Shown piece after piece: positions 36,756 to 45,232 of a stretch of 64,000 bases of DNA. The DNA lies in assembly GCA_947495125.1 (NCBI GenBank), contig CANLXL010000002.1:186001-250000 (forward strand), written 5' to 3'. The position numbers and the translations under genes were made by a program. The notes under the pieces were generated by a model. That model was not told the DNA's origin. It saw only the letters and a list, made by a program, of their open reading frames with translations, and made no database searches. Every line of letters begins with the position of its first letter. Positions within the stretch are counted from its first letter, which is position 1. This stretch comes from an uncultured Flaviramulus sp. (GTDB lineage Bacteria; Bacteroidota; Bacteroidia; Flavobacteriales; Flavobacteriaceae).

Positions 36756-36763
36756 TATATTTG
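36756..36763 (+). promoter_or_regulatory. Probable -7 element of the polysaccharide operon
   Basis: TATATTTG matches TAnnTTTG and lies 21 nt before the ATG of the export lipoprotein at 36785. No comparable element was found between later genes of the locus by eye, in line with a long transcript. Confidence 0.5.
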
Positions 36764-36784
36764 TGATAAATCAATCTGCCCTTT

Positions 36785-37579
36785 ATGAAGAAAAGTTTTG
36801 TTGCTGCTATAATCGTTATTAATATGGTATTGGTGTCTTGTATTCCTTATAAAGATACGATCTATTTTCAGAATAAAAGTGCCGCGATAGATTCTACTCA
36901 AGTTATAGTTGAAAAACAAAAACCATATCGCGTTCAGATTAATGATATTTTGAATATTCGAATAAAGGCAGCAAAACAGGAGACAGTGACGATCTTTAAC
37001 CCAATTGGAGAGGGGGATTTAAATGCTAGTAGTCAAGAACGTGCCTATTTTGATGGGTTTACCATAGATTTACACGGTAATATTTTTATGCCTAAATTAG
37101 GTAAGATAAATGTTCTTGGTTTTACTACTGAAGAGATTGAAAAAATCATTGAAAAAAAATTATTGGAAACAGAATACAAAGCTGCCAATGATATTTTTAT
37201 AACCGTGAAGCTTACAGGTTTGCAGTATACCACTACCGGCGAGATTGGGAGCACCGGAACAAAAACAGTTTTTAAACAGCGGGTAAATGTTTTTGAAGCT
37301 ATTGCAAATTCCGGAGATATTCCTGATACCGGTGACAAAAAAGATGTTTTGATTATTAGACAATTTCCCGAAGGGCAAAAAATATTTCATATAGATTTAA
37401 CCGATGCTAATGTTATGAATTCACCATATTATTATATTCAACCCAACGATATGATTTATGTTAAACCCTTGAAACAAAAATCTTGGGGAACAGGAACCAA
37501 TGCTATTCAAAGTATAGGAGCTATTGCTACGGTTTTATCATTAATTACTACAACTATTTTGCTCATAGATAGGATATAA
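36785..37579 (+). CDS. Polysaccharide export lipoprotein, Wza-like
   Basis: A 264-aa member of the polysaccharide biosynthesis/export (Poly_export, SLBB) family, which forms the periplasmic and outer-membrane part of capsule export. A lipoprotein signal ends in VLVSC (Cys19). The Poly_export domain covers about 45-135 (PYRVQINDILNIRIKAA, FTIDLHGNIFMPKLGKINVLG), followed by an SLBB part (about 145-235). The last 22 residues are hydrophobic (IGAIATVLSLITTTILLI), a feature of many Bacteroidota homologues. It is shorter than E. coli Wza (379 aa). First gene of the locus, 2 nt before the autokinase gene. Confidence 0.92.
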   Translation: MKKSFVAAIIVINMVLVSCIPYKDTIYFQNKSAAIDSTQVIVEKQKPYRVQINDILNIRIKAAKQETVTIFNPIGEGDLNASSQERAYFDGFTIDLHGNIFMPKLGKINVLGFTTEEIEKIIEKKLLETEYKAANDIFITVKLTGLQYTTTGEIGSTGTKTVFKQRVNVFEAIANSGDIPDTGDKKDVLIIRQFPEGQKIFHIDLTDANVMNSPYYYIQPNDMIYVKPLKQKSWGTGTNAIQSIGAIATVLSLITTTILLIDRI

Positions 37580-37581
37580 TT

Positions 37582-40059
37582 ATGGCATACGACGACATAG
37601 AAGATATTAATTTCGACGAGCAAAAGAATTTTAATTTTGATGTAAAAGACTTTTTGTTGAAGTTACTGAAGCATTGGGTACTCTTTTTGGTTTGCATTGC
37701 TTTTGGATTATTTGTGGCGCATTACTTTAACGTTAGAAAACAGAATATTTATAGACTAAGTTCTTTAATATCTTTAGAGAACGATCAAAACCCTTTTTTT
37801 ACGGCAAATACGAGTATATCTTTTAATTGGGGGGGAGTATCCGGAAAAGTTGGGAAAACGATGATCGCTTTAAAGACAAGGAGTCATAATGAAAAAGTTA
37901 TCGATTCTTTGCAATTTTATCTTCAATACTTAGAAGAAGGTAAATACAGAAAAGAAGACATATATAAAAAAGCTCCTTTTTATGTTGAAATAGATAAATC
38001 AAAAAACCAACTACTAGGAATACCACTAGGTGTAAGGTTTCTTAGTACTACCGAGTATGAACTTTTTGTAGATTTTGAGAATAATAGTGCTGTTGCACAG
38101 AAATATAGTGACAAATCCATAGAAAATATTGAGGTTCCAAAAGGAAAATTTGTTAAAACATACAATGTTGGAGAGCTCATTGATTTACCTTTTGTGAAGT
38201 TTGTTTTAAATCTAAGAAATGAAGTGACTGTAGTACCTGGTTCAGAATACTTCATCCAGTTTTTGAATTTTGATAGCGTTGTTAATGGTTATAAAAATGG
38301 TGTTTTAATTGCTCCTTATAGCAAAACCTCATCTTCAATATTAACCTTAACCCAGACTGGAAATAACAGGCAAAAAATCGCTGATTATTTAAATACAACT
38401 TCTGCTATTCTAAGTAGAACTGATCTGGAGCGAAAAAACCAATATGCAACAAATACTATTAAATTTATAGATAGTAGTTTAAGTATTGTGAACGTCCAAT
38501 TAAAAGCCATTACAGATACGATGAATGCTTTTAGGAAGGAAACAAAAATGTTTAATGTTGATAAAGAACTTTTACAGGTATCAGATAAAATTGGTGATTT
38601 AGAATTAAAAGAAGAAGAGAATCAATCTAAATTACAATACTTAGATATTCTTTCAGATTATTTAAAGACAAAAACGGATTATATAAAAATTGCTGCACCC
38701 ACCTCTGTTGGTATTGATGAAGAAAATATAGCCTCAAGTGTGAGTAAAATTACCGCGTTGGCAATACAGCGACAAGAGCTTGAACAATTGGTTAAAGAAG
38801 GCTCTTCTTCCTTGCAGGAATTGGATGGAAGTATTGATGCAGAAAAGAATGTGTTGATAGAAACTATTGCTTCTACAAAAAGAACAATAAATATTCAGCT
38901 TGATAGAGTTAGAAGAAGCAAAGCTAATTTAGAAAGCAGACTAAATAGTTTACCTGAGGATCAACAACACTATTTAAAAATTCAAAGAAATTTAGATATA
39001 AGTCAAGAAGCATACAATGTTTATATGGCTAAACGTAGTGAGGCTGCAATCGTTAAAGCCGCTAATATCTCAGATATATCTATTATTGAAATCGCTAGAG
39101 ATGTTGATGGTGCCTTGATAGGGCCAAATAAAAATTTAAACTACATGACGGCTTTGTTGATTGGTTTTTTTGGTCCTTTTGCGTTTGTTTTGATTCTTTT
39201 CTTCTTGGATAATAGAATTCATAATGTAGATGACGTAAAGCGACTTTCAAAAATTCCAATTTTAGGTTTGATAGGGGACTATAAATATAAAAATAATCTA
39301 ATAGTTCATGAAAAGCCAAAATCTGCGGTTGCCGAGTCGTTTAGAGCGATTCGTTCCAGTTTACAATTTTTCTATAAAAAAACTAACATATCCGGAGGAA
39401 AAACAATTATGATAACCTCCTCAGTTAGCGGGGAAGGTAAAACGTTCTGTTCGATCAATATTGCCAGTGCTTATGCCTTATCAGGAAAAAAGACCATACT
39501 TCTTGGTTTGGATTTACGCAAGCCTAAAATTTTTGATGATTTTAATATAGATAATAACATAGGAATTGTTAATTATTTTATTGGAGATAAGAGTTTAGAC
39601 GAAGTAACGTTTAAAAGCCATATCAATAATTTGGATGTCATTACATCGGGGCCCATTCCACCTAACCCTTCTGAACTTTTGATGGGTGATGCTATGAGAG
39701 AATTGATAGAAGCGTTAAGACAACATTATGATATGATCGTACTTGATTCACCGCCATTAGGTCTAGTGACAGATGCCTTGGAATTGTCCGAATATGCCGA
39801 TGCTTCATTGTTTATAATACGATTGAATTATACGAAGAAGGGGATGCTGGAGCTTGTTAATACTAAATATAAAACCGGAGAGCTAAAAAACATAAGTTAT
39901 ATTCTGAATTTTTATAAACATAATAAAGGGTATGGTTATGGCTACGGGTATGGATATGGTTACGGGTATGGATATGGCGCATACGGAAGCGCATACCATG
40001 AAATTGATAATAAGGAAAAGATATTGGATAAGCTTAAAAAGTTATTCAAGAAAGGATAG
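37582..40059 (+). CDS. Wzc-like polysaccharide co-polymerase and tyrosine autokinase
   Basis: An 825-aa inner-membrane protein. It has a first transmembrane helix (about 27-48), a long coiled-coil periplasmic domain, a second helix (about 519-541) and a cytosolic BY-kinase domain. The kinase has Walker A SGEGKT (616-621), Walker A' LLGLDLRKP and Walker B VLDSPP. The C-terminal tail contains eight Gly-Tyr pairs plus two more tyrosines (about 783-809), the expected autophosphorylation cluster. In known systems, cycling of Wzc phosphorylation controls polymer length and export together with Wza. It starts 2 nt after the export lipoprotein gene and is followed after 47 nt by the ABC permease. Confidence 0.94.
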   Translation: MAYDDIEDINFDEQKNFNFDVKDFLLKLLKHWVLFLVCIAFGLFVAHYFNVRKQNIYRLSSLISLENDQNPFFTANTSISFNWGGVSGKVGKTMIALKTRSHNEKVIDSLQFYLQYLEEGKYRKEDIYKKAPFYVEIDKSKNQLLGIPLGVRFLSTTEYELFVDFENNSAVAQKYSDKSIENIEVPKGKFVKTYNVGELIDLPFVKFVLNLRNEVTVVPGSEYFIQFLNFDSVVNGYKNGVLIAPYSKTSSSILTLTQTGNNRQKIADYLNTTSAILSRTDLERKNQYATNTIKFIDSSLSIVNVQLKAITDTMNAFRKETKMFNVDKELLQVSDKIGDLELKEEENQSKLQYLDILSDYLKTKTDYIKIAAPTSVGIDEENIASSVSKITALAIQRQELEQLVKEGSSSLQELDGSIDAEKNVLIETIASTKRTINIQLDRVRRSKANLESRLNSLPEDQQHYLKIQRNLDISQEAYNVYMAKRSEAAIVKAANISDISIIEIARDVDGALIGPNKNLNYMTALLIGFFGPFAFVLILFFLDNRIHNVDDVKRLSKIPILGLIGDYKYKNNLIVHEKPKSAVAESFRAIRSSLQFFYKKTNISGGKTIMITSSVSGEGKTFCSINIASAYALSGKKTILLGLDLRKPKIFDDFNIDNNIGIVNYFIGDKSLDEVTFKSHINNLDVITSGPIPPNPSELLMGDAMRELIEALRQHYDMIVLDSPPLGLVTDALELSEYADASLFIIRLNYTKKGMLELVNTKYKTGELKNISYILNFYKHNKGYGYGYGYGYGYGYGYGAYGSAYHEIDNKEKILDKLKKLFKKG
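39940..39975 (+). repeat. Two tandem 18-bp copies encoding Gly-Tyr pairs
   Basis: GGCTACGGGTATGGATAT (39940-39957) and GGTTACGGGTATGGATAT (39958-39975) differ by one base. They lie within a longer run of GGN-TAY codons from 39928, encoding the tyrosine tail of the autokinase. Confidence 0.85.
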
Positions 40060-40106
40060 ATCCTTTTATCCATAATATTGTTTGATAATTTAAAATATTT
40101 TAGAAT

Positions 40107-41000
40107 TTGAGTACATCTGGTGAAGAGCAATGGTTATATGCGATTTCTTCAAAAAGGCGGATCATTGAATTTAATTTTAGAGAAATTGCAAGGTATAAGG
40201 ATTTGCTGTTTTTGTTTGTTAAGCGTGACGTTGTTACGAAATATAAACAAACAATTCTAGGCCCTCTATGGTATTTTATTCAACCGCTTTTTACGACTTT
40301 AATTTTTACCTTGATTTTTAACAATATTGCAGATATTTCAACCGGGGATGGAGTTCCTCCTTTCTTATTTAACCTAGCAGGTATAACATCATGGAACTAC
40401 TTTAAAGAATGTTTAACGGGTACAAGTGATACGTTTAAGCAGAATCAGAATATTTTTGGTAAAGTATATTTTCCAAGAGTTATTATGCCAATGTCTGTGG
40501 TGATTTCAAATTTGATTAAGTTTGGAATTCAATTATTGGTGTTTATAGGGTTTTACATATATTTTACAATGTTTACTGAAAAAGCCTCGAACGTATCTCC
40601 TCAAATAACATTATTGATTTTACCTGTTTTGATTATAATTATGGGAACTTTAGGTTTGGGTTTTGGGATGATTATCTCATCGATGACTACGAAATATCGA
40701 GATTTGACTTTTCTTGTTGCTTTTGGGGTTCAACTTCTTATGTATGCTTCGGCAGTTATGTATCCTCTTGAATTAGTAAAATCTAAAGTTGCTGAGGGGC
40801 GAATTCCTGAAATGACAGGCCTTCTAATTGAGTATAATCCTATGACAACGGTTGTTGAAATGTTCAGAAATGTAACACTTGGAATTGGAGGAATAAATAT
40901 TCAAATGCTGATATATGTAATGATTACGAGTACAGTAATATTTTTATTAGGGTTAATAATCTTTAATAAAACAGAGAAGAGCTTTATAGATACAATATGA
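40107..41000 (+). CDS. ABC-2 type polysaccharide exporter permease, Wzm-like
   Basis: A 297-aa integral membrane protein with about six helices. It is the membrane half of an ABC exporter for lipid-linked O-antigen or capsule chains. The family mark YKQTILGPLWYFIQPLFTTL follows an amphipathic N-terminus (about 30-45, ending VKRDVVTKYK). The start is a TTG at 40107; an in-frame TAG lies at 40101 and no ATG is available, so TTG is favoured. The stop overlaps the next gene by 4 nt (ATGA). Its ATPase partner is the gene at 41871, with a methyltransferase gene between them. Confidence 0.93.
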   Translation: MSTSGEEQWLYAISSKRRIIEFNFREIARYKDLLFLFVKRDVVTKYKQTILGPLWYFIQPLFTTLIFTLIFNNIADISTGDGVPPFLFNLAGITSWNYFKECLTGTSDTFKQNQNIFGKVYFPRVIMPMSVVISNLIKFGIQLLVFIGFYIYFTMFTEKASNVSPQITLLILPVLIIIMGTLGLGFGMIISSMTTKYRDLTFLVAFGVQLLMYASAVMYPLELVKSKVAEGRIPEMTGLLIEYNPMTTVVEMFRNVTLGIGGINIQMLIYVMITSTVIFLLGLIIFNKTEKSFIDTI

Positions 41001-41878
41001 TGGAAGAGATAAAAGCAGAGAGCATAAAGAATATTCACCATAATAAAAACTTTTATAATAAGAGATATGAGAAGGTTAATATCGACGGACTTTTAAAGAC
41101 ACTAAAGAACTTAGAGTTGTTTCTTGAAGATGTCACAGCTACCGATATTAGTTGGGTTGGCATGTACATTAATAATTTTAAAGAGACCGTTAAAGGTAAA
41201 AAAGTTTTAGAGTTGGGATGCGGGAATTGTGCAAATGCTGCGGTGATGGCTGCATTGGGGGCAGAGGTTATTGCAAATGATATTTCAGATTTTAGCGGTG
41301 ATATTATTGGAGCATTAAATTCAAAATTCGAGTTTGAGCATAAAATTGTTTTTAAGAAAGGAGACTTTATCACACATGATATAACCAATAACTCCATAGA
41401 TATTGTTGTTGGAAAGGCTTTTTTGCACCATTTAACATTAGATCATGAAAGAGCGGTTTTAAAAAAAGTAAGTGAAATTTTGAAAGAAGATGGAGAAGCT
41501 CGATTTTTTGAACCTGCTGTTAATAGTAAGTTTATAGACGAATTAAGATGGGCGGTGCCAATGAACAATCGACCTTCTAAACTATTTAAACCAAAAGCTT
41601 TTAAAGCTTGGGAAAGATCAGACCCTCATCCTCACCGCGATAATAGTTCAAAACATTTTAGAGCTCTTGGAACGCAATTTTTTAATACCATCGAAATTAC
41701 TCCAATGGGTATGTTTGAGCGTTTTTATCGCATATTACCTTTTTCAACTAGAACGTTAAGAAAATATAGAAGAACGGCATTGAGACTGGAAAAATACACA
41801 CCAAAATTCGTTCAGTTTTTTGGAGCGCGGAGTCAGACAGTAATTTATAAGTTACCAAAATTGAATACAGATGTCTGA
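40997..41878 (+). CDS. SAM-dependent methyltransferase between the exporter genes
   Basis: A 293-aa class I methyltransferase. Motif I is VLELGCGNCANAAVM with the acidic follow-up VIANDIS; the post-motif region is VVGKAFLHHL. A C-terminal part of about 100 residues (from FFEPAVNSKF) is specific to this subgroup. It overlaps the permease gene by 4 nt and the ATPase gene by 8 nt, so the three products are almost certainly made together. In ABC-dependent O-antigen systems a methyltransferase can cap the chain end for recognition by the exporter ATPase; that role is likely here but not shown. Alternative: methylation of internal sugars. Confidence 0.85.
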   Translation: MMEEIKAESIKNIHHNKNFYNKRYEKVNIDGLLKTLKNLELFLEDVTATDISWVGMYINNFKETVKGKKVLELGCGNCANAAVMAALGAEVIANDISDFSGDIIGALNSKFEFEHKIVFKKGDFITHDITNNSIDIVVGKAFLHHLTLDHERAVLKKVSEILKEDGEARFFEPAVNSKFIDELRWAVPMNNRPSKLFKPKAFKAWERSDPHPHRDNSSKHFRALGTQFFNTIEITPMGMFERFYRILPFSTRTLRKYRRTALRLEKYTPKFVQFFGARSQTVIYKLPKLNTDV

Positions 41879-43139
41879 CGTTATTTTAAAAGTTAAAAAT
41901 ATCTCTAAACAATATCGTTTGGGTCTTGTTAGTTCTGGAACCGTAAGTCACGACCTAAAGCGATGGTGGTACAAACTAAGAGGAAAAGATGATCCGTTTT
42001 TAAAAATTGGCGAGATTAATAATTCCAGCACCAAAGGAAGTTCAAGTTACGTTTGGGCTTTAAGGGATATAAATTTTGAATTACATCGTGGAGAAGTTTT
42101 AGGTATTATTGGTAAAAATGGAGCAGGAAAGTCCACATTATTAAAAATACTTTCGCGGGTTACGAGCCCAACCACAGGAGAAATAAAAACTAGAGGTAAA
42201 ATAGCTTCTTTGCTCGAAGTTGGTACGGGGTTTCACCCTGAAATGACGGGTCTTGAAAATATCTATCTTAATGGTGCGATTTTAGGGATGACTAAAAAAG
42301 AAATTGCTTCTAAAATAGATGAAATTATTGAGTTTTCGGGATGTCAGCGTTATATAAATACTCCGGTAAAACGATATTCTTCGGGAATGCGCGTACGATT
42401 GGCTTTTGCAGTTGCTGCTCACCTAGAACCGGATATTTTGGTTGTTGACGAGGTTTTAGCGGTCGGTGATGCCGAATTTCAAAAGAAAGCTGTTGGTAAA
42501 ATGAAGGACATTAGCAAGGGAGATGGCAGAACCGTTTTGTTTGTTAGTCATAATATGGCCGCTGTAAAGAGCTTGTGCACAAGAGGACTTGTACTGGAAA
42601 ATGGAGAAATTACTTATGAAGGACGTCCTTCTGATGCTGTAGCTTATTATTTGAATGGTAATTCCGAGAGTTTAAATCATTATAATTTTGGGGATTCTAA
42701 AAAGAATGAAAGGCTCAAATTACATGGAATAACAATATTTGCGAAAGGAAAAAGGAAGGAGACTAATTTGGACGAATATGATGAATTAACAATAGAAACT
42801 AAAATTACTATTTACCCAACAGAAAATAACCTTCATTTAACCTACGTGCTAAAAGACGAAACTGGTTTAAGTTTATTTACCATAACGAATGCCAACTCCG
42901 ATGTGCCTCTGGAGGTTGGGGACTGTTATTTAAGATGTTATCTTCCAGAGGGTTTTTTGAATATTGGTACTTATTTTTTAGATATTTATATCATTGAAAA
43001 TTCTAAAAATACAATCTTTCATCAACCGGATATTATGAGTTTCTCAATTCAAGAAGGAGAAAGACCTCTTGGAGCCTGGTTAGGAAAAGAACCTGGTTTT
43101 ATTAAGCCAGATTTCAATTGGACTAAAGCACGTTTTTAA
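41871..43139 (+). CDS. Polysaccharide ABC exporter ATPase with C-terminal glycan-binding domain, Wzt-like
   Basis: A 422-aa protein. Residues about 1-245 form the ATPase: Walker A GKNGAGKS (81-88), the EVGTGFHPEMTGLENIYLNG stretch typical of Wzt/TagH, signature YSSGMRVRLAFA and Walker B LVVDEVLAVGDAEF. Residues about 270-422 form an extra beta-rich domain like the carbohydrate-binding domain of Wzt from O8/O9a-type systems, which reads the non-reducing chain terminus. It overlaps the methyltransferase gene by 8 nt and precedes an FkbM gene by 5 nt. Confidence 0.93.
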   Translation: MSDVILKVKNISKQYRLGLVSSGTVSHDLKRWWYKLRGKDDPFLKIGEINNSSTKGSSSYVWALRDINFELHRGEVLGIIGKNGAGKSTLLKILSRVTSPTTGEIKTRGKIASLLEVGTGFHPEMTGLENIYLNGAILGMTKKEIASKIDEIIEFSGCQRYINTPVKRYSSGMRVRLAFAVAAHLEPDILVVDEVLAVGDAEFQKKAVGKMKDISKGDGRTVLFVSHNMAAVKSLCTRGLVLENGEITYEGRPSDAVAYYLNGNSESLNHYNFGDSKKNERLKLHGITIFAKGKRKETNLDEYDELTIETKITIYPTENNLHLTYVLKDETGLSLFTITNANSDVPLEVGDCYLRCYLPEGFLNIGTYFLDIYIIENSKNTIFHQPDIMSFSIQEGERPLGAWLGKEPGFIKPDFNWTKARF

Positions 43140-43144
43140 AAAAT

Positions 43145-43915
43145 ATGACAAAGTATATAAAAAAAGCATTATTAAAATTGTTTAGACCAATTGCTAAAAG
43201 GTTAGGTTTTGAAGAAAAAGTTGAACTCAAAGATGAAACCTCTAAAGATGCTTTGTTAAACAATTTGTTTTTAAATATAAAAGTAATGGGGTTTGAGCCT
43301 GAACATATTATAGATGTTGGAGCAAATCATGGAACATGGACTAGAAAGTCTCTGAAATATTTTCCCAATGCTTATTATACATTGTTAGAACCTCAAGAAT
43401 GGCTGAAAAAATCTTTTCAAGATTTGTTGGAAAATAATGATAAAATAAACCTCTTACCGGTTGGAGCTGGAAAAGAATCAGGATCTTTTAAATTTACAAT
43501 TGTTGATAGAGATGATAGTTGTACTTTTAGGTACACCGATGAGGAAGCGAGTTTGAAAGGTTATGAGCAATTGGAAATTCCAATTGTGACCCTTAATGAA
43601 GTTGTTAAAAAGGAAAATAGACCTTTTCCGGATTTGGTTAAAATTGACGCTGAAGGACTAGATATCGAGGTACTAAAAGGAGCTTCAAATCTGTTTGGTA
43701 AGACTGAAGTTTTTATGGTAGAAGCAGGTATAGGTAACAAGGAATTCGATAATGATTTGCTAAGTTTAGTGAGTTTTATGGATAACAAGGGGTATAGACT
43801 CTTCGAGATTACAGATTTAAATAGACCTTTTAAGCCGAATATATTATGGCTTGTTGAGCTTGTATTTATAAGAAAAAAAGGATTAATAGATTCCTATAAG
43901 ATTGATTTTTTATAA
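43145..43915 (+). CDS. FkbM family methyltransferase
   Basis: A 256-aa methyltransferase with the FkbM pattern: IIDVGANHGTWTRKSLKYFP with the acidic YTLLEPQ, and the late VKIDAEGLDIEVLKGA motif. FkbM-type enzymes O-methylate sugars and polyketides, so this one probably decorates the exported glycan. It sits 5 nt after the ATPase gene and its TAA overlaps the next ATG by 1 nt (TAATG). A second FkbM gene lies at 56692-57618. Confidence 0.9.
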   Translation: MTKYIKKALLKLFRPIAKRLGFEEKVELKDETSKDALLNNLFLNIKVMGFEPEHIIDVGANHGTWTRKSLKYFPNAYYTLLEPQEWLKKSFQDLLENNDKINLLPVGAGKESGSFKFTIVDRDDSCTFRYTDEEASLKGYEQLEIPIVTLNEVVKKENRPFPDLVKIDAEGLDIEVLKGASNLFGKTEVFMVEAGIGNKEFDNDLLSLVSFMDNKGYRLFEITDLNRPFKPNILWLVELVFIRKKGLIDSYKIDFL

Positions 43916-44997
43916 TGATTACAATAACTAAAACTTTTCTCCCTAAAATTGAAGAATTCCAATCTATTTTAGCCCGGGCATGGCAATCGAAATGGGTAAC
44001 CAATAGAGGGGAGCTTGTTTTAGAATTAGAAAAAAGAATAAAGGATTATTTATCTGTATCTAATATTATTGCAACAACAAACGGAACAATTCCTTTGCAG
44101 ATAGCTATTAAACTATTTGCTAATCAAGGCGAAGTAATAACCACACCTTTTAGTTATGTAGCATCAACATCTTCAATAGTTTGGGAAGGAGCTACACCTG
44201 TTTTTGTTGATATTGACCCAGAATATCTAACTATTGATGAGACAAAGATTGAAGCTGCAATTACAAACAAAACTACAGCTATTTTAGCGACTCATGTTTT
44301 TGGAAACCCTTGCAATGTTGAAGTTATTGAAAGTATAGCAAAAAGGCATAATTTAAAAGTTATATATGACGCTGCACATTGTTTTGGGGTGCTTTATAAA
44401 AATAAGTCAGTATTTAATTATGGGGATATAAGTACGTGTAGTTTCCATGCCACAAAATTATTTCATACGGCAGAAGGTGGTGCCATGTTCTGTAATGATA
44501 AGGACATTTATCATAAATTATTTTACAGCCATAATTTCGGGCATAATGGTGCTTTGAGTTTTCATGGCTTGGGAATTAATGGTAAAATGAGTGAACTGCA
44601 AGCAGCAATGGGTTTAGCAGTTCTACCTCATGTACCTCTAATTTTAAAAGAAAGAAAGAAGGTTGTCGATATTTATTTATCTAAATTAGATTCAGATAAA
44701 CTTCAGTTTTTAAAAATAAGAGAAAACACGAATTGGAATTATGCATATTTCCCTATAATTTTTGAGAGTGAAGGTGTGTTACTTCAAGTAGAAAAGGCAT
44801 TGAATAGCAATAATATTATTCCAAGAAGATATTTTTATCCGTCACTTAATAATTTAACCTATGTAGATAATGTTAGAATGTCAGTTTCGGATTCCATATC
44901 AAAAAGAATACTTTGTTTACCTCTTTATTTAGGTTTAAAGGTGAGTGAATTAAATAAATTATGTTTAATAATCAACGAGAACATTTCTCAACCATGA
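43915..44997 (+). CDS. DegT/DnrJ/EryC1/StrS sugar aminotransferase
   Basis: A 360-aa PLP enzyme that transaminates a keto-sugar nucleotide. The PLP-binding lysine is Lys181 in SFHATKLFHTAEGG, a standard SFHxTK motif; other landmarks are TTNGTIPLQIAI, TPFSYVASTSSIVWEGATPVF and YDAAHCFG. Length is normal. The start overlaps the FkbM stop by 1 nt, and its stop overlaps the ATG of a frameshifted acyltransferase by 4 nt. An aminotransferase next to a hexapeptide acyltransferase usually means an N-acylated amino sugar such as QuiNAc4NAc or a legionaminic-acid precursor, but no matching dehydratase is present in the window. Confidence 0.93.
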   Translation: MITITKTFLPKIEEFQSILARAWQSKWVTNRGELVLELEKRIKDYLSVSNIIATTNGTIPLQIAIKLFANQGEVITTPFSYVASTSSIVWEGATPVFVDIDPEYLTIDETKIEAAITNKTTAILATHVFGNPCNVEVIESIAKRHNLKVIYDAAHCFGVLYKNKSVFNYGDISTCSFHATKLFHTAEGGAMFCNDKDIYHKLFYSHNFGHNGALSFHGLGINGKMSELQAAMGLAVLPHVPLILKERKKVVDIYLSKLDSDKLQFLKIRENTNWNYAYFPIIFESEGVLLQVEKALNSNNIIPRRYFYPSLNNLTYVDNVRMSVSDSISKRILCLPLYLGLKVSELNKLCLIINENISQP

Positions 44998-45229
44998 AAA
45001 ATTTCGCAATCTTATCTGCAGGTGTCATAACCGGAGGGTATGTAGAGTTTAATGAGTATTCAGCTATTGATTTTGGAGTAACTGTTTTTGATAGAGTTTC
45101 AATTGGCTATAATAAAGTTGTTGGCTCTGGGCATTAGTAACAAAGGATTTTCCCGATAATGTATTAGCTTATGGGGCGCCTGCTAAAGTTGTTAAGGAAA
45201 GAAAGTTAGATGAAAGATTTTTAAAATAA
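44994..45229 (+). pseudogene. Frameshifted hexapeptide-repeat acyltransferase fragment
   Basis: The frame from ATG 44994 encodes 47 residues (AGVITGGYVEFNEYSAIDFG, then VTVFDRVSIGYNKVVGSGH) and stops at 45135. Reading shifts at about 45129-45131 to a frame giving ALVTKDFPDNVLAYGAPAKV and KERKLDERFLK, stopping at 45229. Together they match the C-terminal half of left-handed-helix sugar acyltransferases (NeuD/PglD type). Adding one G to the GGG run restores a single 78-codon frame. The N-terminal part of the family is missing. The 4-nt overlap with the aminotransferase and the 3-nt gap to the next gene are kept, so the break is either recent or a sequencing error. Confidence 0.8.
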
Positions 45230-45232
45230 CTT

